Origin: Promicromonospora iranensis | GTDB lineage: Bacteria > Actinomycetota > Actinomycetes > Actinomycetales > Cellulomonadaceae | NCBI RefSeq assembly: GCF_028994805.1 | Contig: NZ_JAJQQP010000007.1 | Coordinates: 81,468 to 145,467 of the forward strand | Direction: 5' to 3' | DNA length: 64,000 bases | Shown here: positions 49,977 through 57,175 of the stretch, piece after piece | Layout: the number at the start of each line of letters is the position of its first letter | How positions within the stretch are numbered: the first letter of the stretch is position 1 | Notes under the pieces: model-generated | What the model was told of the DNA's origin: nothing | What the model saw: the letters and a program-made list of their open reading frames with translations, nothing else | Databases searched by the model: none | Position numbers and translations under genes: made by a program

Positions 49977-50957
49977 CTACTCGCCCGGGTACTTGAGGCC
50001 GATCTGCTCGCGGATCGTGTCCAGCGTCCCCATGATCGCCACGGTCTCGGCGCGCGACAGCAGCGGGCTGTCCAGCTCGCCGGCCGCAACCATGCGCTCC
50101 GCCTCGGCAGCCTGGAAGTGCATGCCGCGGCCCGTGACCTCGGCGGTGAAGGTCTCCGTCTCGGTGCCCTCGACGTCGTACACGTGGACCGTCGCCGGGT
50201 TGTACCAGACGGCGTCGATCTCGATGCGGCCGTCGGTGCCCAGGATCGACGCGCGGTTCGGACCCTTCGTGTCCGAGGCCGAGACCGTCGTGGCGACCCG
50301 GGCACCGTCGTACCCGAAGATCGTGGCGATCGTCGCGTCCGCGCCGGTCTCCTTGAACGTCGCGTGCGACTGGATCGTGAGCGGCTCGCCGAACACGTCC
50401 CAGGCGAACGAGACCGGGTAGATGCCCAGGTCGAGCAGCGAACCGCCGCCCAGGGCCAGGTCATTGATGCGGTGCGTCGGGTCGTCGGAGAGGTCCTGGG
50501 TGTGGTCCACCATCAGGGTCCGCACCTCGCCGAGCACGCCCGACGCGATGATCTCGCGAACGCGCGCCATGTGCGGCAGGAAGCGGGACCACATGGCCTC
50601 CAGCGCCACGAGGCCCTTCTGCTCGGCGAGCTCCGCGATCTCGCGCGCCTCGGCGGCGTTGACCGTGAACGGCTTCTCGACCAGCACGTGCTTGCCGGCC
50701 TCGAGCACGAGCTTCGCGGCCTCGGCGTGCATCGGGTGCGGCGTCGCGACGTAGATGATGTCGACCTCGGGGTCGTTCACCAGGTTCTCGTAGGAGCCGT
50801 GCGCCGTCGGGATGCCGAAGCGGTCCGCGAAGGTGCGCGCCTTCTCCAGGGATCGGGACCCCACCGCCTGCACGGTGAAGCCGTTGTCGTTCAGGTCTGA
50901 TGTAAAGGCAGCGGCGATCCCGCCGGCCGCGAGAATGCCCCAACGCAGGTGTGTCAT
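49977..50957 (-). CDS. Gfo/Idh/MocA family oxidoreductase
   Basis: The product is 326 residues. The N-terminal Rossmann fold starts RWGILAAGGIAAAFTSDL, then IIYVATPHPMHAEAAKLVLEAGKHVLVEKPFTVN with the catalytic EKP motif. The C-terminal alpha/beta domain has GGGSLLDLGIYPVSFAWDVFG. It oxidises or reduces a sugar or cyclitol with NAD(P). Close relatives include trans-1,2-dihydrobenzene-1,2-diol dehydrogenase-like proteins; the substrate is unknown. It is flanked by two unusual palindromes: the 32-bp-stem hairpin behind it and copy B of the dispersed element ahead of it. Confidence 0.88.
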   Translation of the reverse strand: MTHLRWGILAAGGIAAAFTSDLNDNGFTVQAVGSRSLEKARTFADRFGIPTAHGSYENLVNDPEVDIIYVATPHPMHAEAAKLVLEAGKHVLVEKPFTVNAAEAREIAELAEQKGLVALEAMWSRFLPHMARVREIIASGVLGEVRTLMVDHTQDLSDDPTHRINDLALGGGSLLDLGIYPVSFAWDVFGEPLTIQSHATFKETGADATIATIFGYDGARVATTVSASDTKGPNRASILGTDGRIEIDAVWYNPATVHVYDVEGTETETFTAEVTGRGMHFQAAEAERMVAAGELDSPLLSRAETVAIMGTLDTIREQIGLKYPGE

Positions 50958-50978
50958 GCGCTCGAGCGTAGTGCCCCC

Positions 50979-51073
50979 TCCGCCGAGGTAGACATCTGGC
51001 GAAGTAGTCGTGCAGCGAGGTAGTCACCCAGCGCGAGCTGGGTGACTACCTCGCTGAGTGACTACCTCGCGGG
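50979..51073 (-). repeat. Dispersed palindromic element, copy B
   Basis: The inner stem is 20 perfect base pairs (51013-51032 with 51037-51056) closed by the GNRA-type loop GCGA. An outer stem uses CGAGGTAG and CTACCTCG. The left half shares CCGCCGAGGTAGACA and GCAGCGAGGTAGTCA with copy A at 33163-33249, and the right half shares TGACTACCTCGCTG and TGACTACCTCG. It lies five bases past the stop codon of the leftward M6 protease gene, the same relative position as copy A. Confidence 0.8.
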
Positions 51074-51078
51074 TGGGG

Positions 51079-53388
51079 TCAGTTGACCTGGATGGTCATC
51101 TGGCCGCGCTTCGTGTCCTGCGACAGCACCTTGATGGTGGTGCCGGTACCGCCGACCTTCACCGAGTTGGTCGGGTTGTCGTCGGTCCAGTACGCCTCCG
51201 GGTCGGTGTCGTCGAACTTCCATACCGGCCGCTGCTTGCCCTGGACCAGGGTGGTCAGCTCGGTCTCCGACACCTCGCGGTGCAGCGAGAGCTTGTCGGT
51301 CCTCTGCAGGCCGAACGTCGCGTCGAAGGACTGGATGCGGTTGCGGGCGATCGTGCCGTCCGACCAGTTCATCACCTGCGGGCGCGCGTCGACCGGCAGG
51401 GCCTGACCGGCGCCCGGGTGCTCCGACGTGTTGTTGTCGCCGTACCGGGAGTTCACGTACCAGATGAGCAGGCCGTCCTGGTACGGGAAGTGCTCCACGC
51501 GCTCGGTGTTGCTGAAGGACCAGCCGAAGTTGTACGGGCCCGTCCGCAGCGTCGTGTCGTAGCCGCCGTACACGCGGTTCTCGGCGACGTAGTAGTGGGA
51601 GTACTCGACCTCGTAGGTACCGTCGGCCCCGACGGTCTGGAAGCCGTCGACGGCCCAGTCCGACGCGTCCTCGAAGTCCTCGACCAGTGCGGTGCCCACC
51701 GCGACGTCGTCGACCATGAAGCCCTTCCCCGTGGTGCCGCCGTCGGTCGAGTAGCGGAACCGGACCGACGCCGTCTGGCCCTCGTAGGCCGCCAGGTCGG
51801 CGGTGAGGTCCACCCACGCGCCGGCCGAGCTGCCGGTGATGCCGCCGCCCGGATTGGTGCCGTTCGGGTCCTCGTCCGTGGAGAGGTTGGTCGGCACGGT
51901 CGTCCAGGAACTGCCGCCATCCGTGGAGACCTCCACGAACGCGTAGTCGTAGTCCGCCTCGATGGCGTACTGGACCTTGGCGGACAGCGAGCTGCCCGTC
52001 GGCACGGTGAACGACGGCGACGCGATCGTGTTGTTCAGGTCGTCCGCCTTGCCGGAGTAGACGAACGGGCCGTCGAACGGCTCGACCTCCAGGTCCTCGG
52101 TGGCGACGCCGTCCGGCAGGTTCACGATCGCTGCCTGCTCACGCGTGGTGGCGTGGAACGACGGGCCGAGCTTGACGCGCTCGCGCTCACCGGGTTCCAC
52201 GGTCTCGTAGTCGAGCCAGCCCAGGAACAGCTTCTCGGTGGCGCCCATGTGGTTCGGCGTGGTGCCGGTGGTGCCGTCACCGTGGCCCAACCACGAGCCG
52301 GAGCTCATGAGGGTCCAGAAGCCGGAGCCGTTCTCGCCACCGGCGGTGTCGTAATAGTCCGGCAGGCCGAGGTCGTGGCCGAACTCGTGCGCGAACACGC
52401 CGAGGCCGCCGTTCTCCGGCTCCGTGGTGTAGTCGCGGATCCAGAGGTCGGAGTCACCGATCTTGATGCCGCCGAGCTTGGCGAAGTCGGCCGGGCCGTC
52501 CGAGCCGAGGCCGCCCTGGTTCACGGACCAGCGGTGGGACCAGATGGCCGACTCGGGTGCGCCGGCTTCCTCACCCTCACCGGCGTGGATCGCCTGGAAG
52601 TGGTCGATGTAGCCGTCCGGCTCGGACGTGATGCCGTCGCCGTCCATGTCATAGCGGTCCCAGACGTCGAACGACTTGAGGTACGCGTCGATCTCCTCGG
52701 GGGTCTTGCCCGCAGCGACCTGCTGCTCGTACCAGGCGTCAGCCGCGTCCTGGACGAACCGGGTCATGTCCTCGCCGGACTCTGTGGTGCCGTAGGAGGC
52801 CGTGCTGTACGGCACGGTGACCCAGTCGGACACGTCACCCTGCAGGTCGAACCGGCCCGACGACATCTCGTCGTAGACGTCGGCGAACGACTCGCCCCCC
52901 TGGTCCTCCAGGCCGGTGAAGAACATCTCCATGAAGTGGTCGCGGGAGAAGTCCGGCTCCCAGTAGGTGGAGTTGTCGTCCGCCGCAGGCTCCGGGATCT
53001 CGTTGTGCGAGGGCCCTGCCGGGGCGTCCGGGTAGCGCTCGTCGACCTGGTCGCCGAAGTCCACCAGGATGCTGAAGAGCTGGGCCGTCTCCTCGACGCC
53101 GTACTGCACGTACTCACGCGGCGAGATCTCGACGACCTTCGAGGCGCGGGCGCCCTTGCCGCGCGTCTCGACCTTCGCCTCGCCCGTGGCGACCAGGTCC
53201 ACGGCGCGCTGCCGCTTCTCGATCTGCTTCTCCGCGAGGGGGTCAGGACGGTTGTCCTCCTTCGCGGGCGCCGCCTGCTGCGGCACCTCCTCGGCAGGGG
53301 GTGCTGCCGACGCGGTGGTGATCGGTACGACGGCCGCGGAGAGCAGCAGAGCAGCTCCCGCTCCGACGGCACAGATACGTGGGTTCAT
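51079..53388 (-). CDS. Secreted M6-family metalloprotease (immune inhibitor A type)
   Basis: This 769-residue protein has a signal peptide (1-29) and a charged propeptide to about residue 100. The M6 catalytic domain has the zinc motif HEFGHDLGLPD (His334, Glu335, His338) and FWTLMSSGSWLGHG downstream. Beta-sandwich domains follow (STDGGSSWTTVPTNLS, SVRFRYSTDGGTTGKGFMVDDVAVG). Such enzymes cleave extracellular proteins, including antimicrobial peptides. GGAGG five bases before the ATG at 53388 fixes the start. An AT-rich divergent region with TACGACA repeats separates it from an MFS gene. It ends at palindromic element B. Confidence 0.9.
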   Translation of the reverse strand: MNPRICAVGAGAALLLSAAVVPITTASAAPPAEEVPQQAAPAKEDNRPDPLAEKQIEKRQRAVDLVATGEAKVETRGKGARASKVVEISPREYVQYGVEETAQLFSILVDFGDQVDERYPDAPAGPSHNEIPEPAADDNSTYWEPDFSRDHFMEMFFTGLEDQGGESFADVYDEMSSGRFDLQGDVSDWVTVPYSTASYGTTESGEDMTRFVQDAADAWYEQQVAAGKTPEEIDAYLKSFDVWDRYDMDGDGITSEPDGYIDHFQAIHAGEGEEAGAPESAIWSHRWSVNQGGLGSDGPADFAKLGGIKIGDSDLWIRDYTTEPENGGLGVFAHEFGHDLGLPDYYDTAGGENGSGFWTLMSSGSWLGHGDGTTGTTPNHMGATEKLFLGWLDYETVEPGERERVKLGPSFHATTREQAAIVNLPDGVATEDLEVEPFDGPFVYSGKADDLNNTIASPSFTVPTGSSLSAKVQYAIEADYDYAFVEVSTDGGSSWTTVPTNLSTDEDPNGTNPGGGITGSSAGAWVDLTADLAAYEGQTASVRFRYSTDGGTTGKGFMVDDVAVGTALVEDFEDASDWAVDGFQTVGADGTYEVEYSHYYVAENRVYGGYDTTLRTGPYNFGWSFSNTERVEHFPYQDGLLIWYVNSRYGDNNTSEHPGAGQALPVDARPQVMNWSDGTIARNRIQSFDATFGLQRTDKLSLHREVSETELTTLVQGKQRPVWKFDDTDPEAYWTDDNPTNSVKVGGTGTTIKVLSQDTKRGQMTIQVN

Positions 53389-53490
53389 TTTTCCTCCGTG
53401 AAGAGTTGCGGCGTCCGGGACGAGGAGGTGATTCGGGTCGCCGGACCTGCGGGTCACCTTTGACCACACAGGAGGAAACCAGGGAAATAT

Positions 53491-53583
53491 TACGACAATG
53501 TTGCCTACGACACACATTTGCCTCACGACGTATGTCTCGTATGCCGTCATAGAATCGATTCGAGACCGCGTAGTTTTGTCGTA
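53491..53583. promoter_or_regulatory. TACGACA motifs in the protease/MFS divergent region
   Basis: TACGACA occurs at 53491-53497 and 53506-53512, 15 bp apart, and inverted at 53577-53583. CGTATG also occurs twice between them. The region is AT-rich for the window. Repeated heptamers in a divergent promoter region suggest a shared regulator. Confidence 0.35.
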
Positions 53584-53642
53584 CCCGCCGGGCCCGTTCG
53601 TCGTCCGGGTGAACCCCGCCCGCCGACCAGCCGGAGAGCAGC

Positions 53643-54860
53643 ATGAGCCTCAGCACGCCCGTCACCGCAGCGAGCTTCGCCGCGCCTCCCGTGAACCAGC
53701 GTCGGGCGATCATCGCCCTCATCGCCCTCTCGGTCAGCGCGTTCACCTTTGTCACCGCGGAGAACCTGCCGGGCGGCCTGCTCACCCTCATCGCCCCCGA
53801 CCTGGGTCGCACCACGTCCGAGATCGGGCTGCTGGTGTCGGCGTACGCCGCCGTCGTCGTGCTGACGTCGCTGCCGCTCTCGCGCCTCACCCGCCGGTTC
53901 CCGCGCCGCTACGTGCTGGCGGCGACCACCGCCGTGTGCACCGTCGGGACGCTGTGGTCGGCGGTCGCACCCGGCTACGCGGACCTGATGGCCGCGCGCA
54001 TGGTCACGGCCCTGGGGCAGGCTCTGTTCTGGTCGGTCGTCACGCCGGCCGCGGCGAGCCTGTTCGCCCCGGCGATCCGCGGCAAGATGATCGCGCGGCT
54101 CGCCATCGGCAACTCGCTCGCGCCGCTGCTCGGCGTGCCGCTCGGCACCTGGGTGGGCCAGCAGACGAGCTGGCGCACGGCGTTCCTGTTCTTCTCGGTG
54201 GTGAGCCTGCTCGCGTGCCTCGCGATGGTCATCGCCATGCCGAACGTCGACGCCGAGCAGAGCGGCACGGCCCGCGGCACGCACCCGAGCATGCGCCGCT
54301 TCGTGGTGCTCATGGTGGTCACGGTGCTGCTCGTGACCGGCGGGTTCATGATGATCACGTTCGTCACCCAGTTCCTGCTGGAGACGGCGGGATTCCCCGA
54401 CCGCTACCTCAGCGCGCTGCTGCTCGGCCAGGGCGCCGCTGGCCTGGCGGGCACGCTGCTGATCGGCCAGGTGCTGGACAAACGGCCCTGGCAGACGGTG
54501 CTCGTAGCGCTCAGCCTGCTCACCGGTGCGCTCGTGCTGCTGTGGAGCCTCGGGCACGTCCCGGCGCTCGCCCTGGTCGGGCTGGCGCTGTTCGGCCTCG
54601 CGTTCAGCGCGATCCCGCCGGCGCTGTCCTTCCTGTCCATGCAGGTCGCCCCGGGCGCCACCGAGTCGGCGACCGCGATCTCGAGCTCCGTGTTCAACAT
54701 CGGGATCGGCGGTGGGTCGGCGCTCGGGGCGTTGGTCGTCGCCACCGTCGGCGTCAGCACGGTGCCCCTGGTCGGCGCGGCGTTCGTGCTGGCAGCGCTG
54801 GTGGTGGTCGCGACGGACCTGCGGCTGACGGCCCGAAGCGCTATTCCGCCACGCCCTTGA
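53643..54860 (+). CDS. MFS drug/arabinose efflux-type transporter
   Basis: This 405-residue protein has twelve helices. The MFS motif A region reads SRLTRRFPRRYVLAAT after TM2, and the DHA1 motif C-like region in TM5 is NSLAPLLGVPLGTWVG. It resembles AraJ/YdhP-type efflux permeases with unknown substrate. The start ATG at 53643 follows GGAGAG. It is divergent from the M6 protease. The last 20 bases overlap the convergent septum-formation-type gene. Confidence 0.88.
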   Translation: MSLSTPVTAASFAAPPVNQRRAIIALIALSVSAFTFVTAENLPGGLLTLIAPDLGRTTSEIGLLVSAYAAVVVLTSLPLSRLTRRFPRRYVLAATTAVCTVGTLWSAVAPGYADLMAARMVTALGQALFWSVVTPAAASLFAPAIRGKMIARLAIGNSLAPLLGVPLGTWVGQQTSWRTAFLFFSVVSLLACLAMVIAMPNVDAEQSGTARGTHPSMRRFVVLMVVTVLLVTGGFMMITFVTQFLLETAGFPDRYLSALLLGQGAAGLAGTLLIGQVLDKRPWQTVLVALSLLTGALVLLWSLGHVPALALVGLALFGLAFSAIPPALSFLSMQVAPGATESATAISSSVFNIGIGGGSALGALVVATVGVSTVPLVGAAFVLAALVVVATDLRLTARSAIPPRP

Positions 54861-55437
54861 GGCTGCCCGTGACCGGCTCCTCGGAGCTGACGATGCACTG
54901 CAGGGTGCGGTCGTCGAGCTGCTCCCAGGTGTCCTTGGTCGGATAGAAGCCGGTGTAGCTGTACACCGACTCGTCATACGAGAGGCCGACGAACTTCTCG
55001 AACTCGGCGTAGCACCACTCCTCGAACTTCGTCGCGACGGCCTGCGCACCCGGGAACTCGTCGCCCTCGAGGACCAGCTCGGCGTAGACCTCGCCCGTGT
55101 GCGGCTCGGCGCAGGGCACGACCGGCACGGACTCGACCTCGAACTCGTCACCCGCCGCAGAGTCGCCGTAGCCGTCGAGCGCTGCCAGGTCGATGCAGTC
55201 GCCCTCGAGGATCTCGAAGGCGTCCGCCTCGGCCGAGGCGGTGATCTCGCCGCCGGGCTCGTCGCGCGGGGCTTCCCCGCTCGACATGAGGTCGTCGAGA
55301 GCCCCGCAGCCGGTGAGCATCGTGAGAGACACGGCCGCTGCGGCGGTGGCCGCCAGCAGGCGGGCCGGGCGTCGGGCCGAGCGCCGGCCGGGCATACCGG
55401 TGACGGCGGTGCGGGCGGAACGGAATGTGGGGTTCAT
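54841..55437 (-). CDS. Septum-formation-family lipoprotein
   Basis: This 198-residue lipoprotein has the lipobox TMLTGC at Cys44. The mature part matches the actinobacterial Septum_form family: GDCIDL with a conserved Cys, VPVVPCAEPHTGEVYAEL, WCYAEFEKFVG, and YTGFYPTKDTWEQLDDRTLQCIV. The four mature cysteines outside the lipobox probably pair as disulfides. The function of the family in septation is weakly established. GAGGAAGAG precedes the ATG. It is convergent with the MFS gene (20-base overlap). Confidence 0.85.
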   Translation of the reverse strand: MNPTFRSARTAVTGMPGRRSARRPARLLAATAAAAVSLTMLTGCGALDDLMSSGEAPRDEPGGEITASAEADAFEILEGDCIDLAALDGYGDSAAGDEFEVESVPVVPCAEPHTGEVYAELVLEGDEFPGAQAVATKFEEWCYAEFEKFVGLSYDESVYSYTGFYPTKDTWEQLDDRTLQCIVSSEEPVTGSLKGVAE

Positions 55438-55593
55438 CGACTCTTCCTCAGAGGCGGCACGACGGCGGGCGCCGCGGTCACGACCGGACCGGCCGCCCCG
55501 GAAAACTACCCTCGCCGACACCCACGCTGACCCCGGGGGCGCAACGATTCGGTCACGACTCGCGCGGAGCGCCCGCAGCCCGGGTCCAAGGCT

Positions 55594-55637
55594 GTTCATA
55601 CGCTGTTCACCCGGCCGAACCGGCGCCGCTCTACGGT
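55594..55637 (+). promoter_or_regulatory. Pho-box-like direct repeat and -10 element
   Basis: Two adjacent 11-base units, GTTCATACGCT (55594-55604) and GTTCACCCGGC (55605-55615), match the actinobacterial PhoP box (GTTCACCC-type repeats). A -10-like TACGGT follows at 55632-55637, 16 bp on, the usual spacing where PhoP replaces the -35 contact. It lies about 85 bp upstream of the secreted EEP-family gene. Confidence 0.6.
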
Positions 55638-55722
55638 GGCTGACGCGGACCACCCGCGCAGCACACCGACGCACGGCGACCGTGACACACCGCGGAGCAC
55701 GGCACCCGAAGAAGGAGCAGTC

Positions 55723-56991
55723 ATGCGAGCCAGTACCCCCGTGCGCCTGACCGGCGCCGCCGCGGCAGCGGCCCTGCTGGCCGGGGCGTTCGTCGCCTCG
55801 GCGGGCGCAGCATCGGCAGGCACGGACCCGAGCAGCGCCGGGCGCCCGGACGCCGGCCACCGGACACTGCGTGCCGCCACCTACAACCTCTCGCTCAACC
55901 GGGCGACGGAGGGCGAGCTCGTCGCCGACCTGTCCACGGGCGACGACGCCCAGGCGGCGACGGTGGCCGAGGTCATCCAGCACGCGAACCCCGACGTCGT
56001 GCTGCTCAACGAGTTCGACTACTCCGGCGACGCCGACCCGTACGCCGCCGCGGACCTGTTCCGCGAGAACTACCTCGAGGTGCCGCAGGGCACCGGAGAG
56101 CCGGTGGAGTACCCGTACGCGTTCGTGGCCGCCTCCAACACAGGCGTCCCGAGCGGCTTCGACCTGAACAACGACGGCACCGTCGGCGGGGGCGACGACG
56201 CGCTCGGCTTCGGCCTGTTCCCGGGGCAGTACGGCATGGTCGTGCTGTCGAAGTACCCGATCCAGCACCACAAGGTGCGTACCTTCCAGCACTTCCGGTG
56301 GCAGGACATGCCGGGCGCGCTCCTGCCCGACGACCCCGCCACCGCGGCCCCGGCCGACTGGTACTCGGCCGAGGAGCTGGCGGTCCTGCCGCTGTCGAGC
56401 AAGTCGCACTGGGACGTCCCGGTGCGCGTCGGCCACCGGACGGTGCACGTGCTGGCCGCGCACCCGACCCCGCCGTCGTTCGACGGCGCCGAGGACCGCA
56501 ACGGCCTGCGCAACCACGACGAGATCCGGTTCTGGGCCGAATACGTGCGCGGCGGCCGCGCCGCCCGCTACCAGTACGACGACGAGGGTCGCCGCGGCGG
56601 GCTGCGTCCCGGCTCGTCCTTCGTGATCGTCGGCGACTACAATGCCGACCCCGTCGACGGCGACTCCGTGGACACGGCGATCGACCAGCTGCTGCGCCAC
56701 CCGCGGATCACCGACCCGCAGGCGACGTCGGCGGGCGGGACCGAGGCCGCGGCGCTGCAGGGCGGCGCCAACCTGAGCCACCGGGGCGACCCGGCGCTCG
56801 ACACCGCCGACTTCGCCGACACGGCGCCGGGCAACCTGCGCGTGGACTACGTGCTGCCCTCACGTGACCTGCGGGTCCGGGACGCCGGCGTGTTCTGGCC
56901 GGTCGCCGCCGACCCGCTGTCCCGGCTCACCGGCGTGTACCCGTTCCCGAGCAGCGACCACCGCCTCACCTGGACCGACGTGCGGCTGTAA
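55723..56991 (+). CDS. Secreted endonuclease/exonuclease/phosphatase family protein
   Basis: This 422-residue protein has a signal peptide (about 1-32, ASAGAASAG). The EEP fold starts RAATYNLSLNRA, with the metal-binding Glu in LLNEFDYSG, GQYGMVVLSKYPI, the catalytic His in LAAHPTPPSFDG, Asp/Asn in IVGDYNADPVDGD and the final His in PSSDHRLTW. It should cleave phosphodiesters or phosphomonoesters outside the cell. AAGGAG precedes the ATG. A Pho-box-like repeat in the promoter suggests induction by phosphate starvation. Confidence 0.87.
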   Translation: MRASTPVRLTGAAAAAALLAGAFVASAGAASAGTDPSSAGRPDAGHRTLRAATYNLSLNRATEGELVADLSTGDDAQAATVAEVIQHANPDVVLLNEFDYSGDADPYAAADLFRENYLEVPQGTGEPVEYPYAFVAASNTGVPSGFDLNNDGTVGGGDDALGFGLFPGQYGMVVLSKYPIQHHKVRTFQHFRWQDMPGALLPDDPATAAPADWYSAEELAVLPLSSKSHWDVPVRVGHRTVHVLAAHPTPPSFDGAEDRNGLRNHDEIRFWAEYVRGGRAARYQYDDEGRRGGLRPGSSFVIVGDYNADPVDGDSVDTAIDQLLRHPRITDPQATSAGGTEAAALQGGANLSHRGDPALDTADFADTAPGNLRVDYVLPSRDLRVRDAGVFWPVAADPLSRLTGVYPFPSSDHRLTWTDVRL

Positions 56992-57028
56992 CAGAAGCGC
57001 TCGCACGACCGTCGGCCACCTCGTTCGA

Positions 57029-57050
57029 TCAACATCGATCATATTGTTGA
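57029..57050. promoter_or_regulatory. TCAACA/TGTTGA inverted repeat upstream of the GH59 gene
   Basis: TCAACA (57029-57034) and TGTTGA (57045-57050) enclose ten bases. GATCAT occurs inside it and twice more near 57120-57135, just ahead of the GH59 gene. The region is AT-rich and probably contains the regulated promoter. Confidence 0.45.
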
Positions 57051-57175
57051 CCGCTCCAGGCGCCGCGCTTACTTTTGAGCGCGGAGAGCACCCCTGGCCC
57101 GTCCCGTCCGGTCACAAATGATCATGTCCGATCATCGCTCTCCTCGGACCTGTCAATGACGACGGAGAGTTCCTC

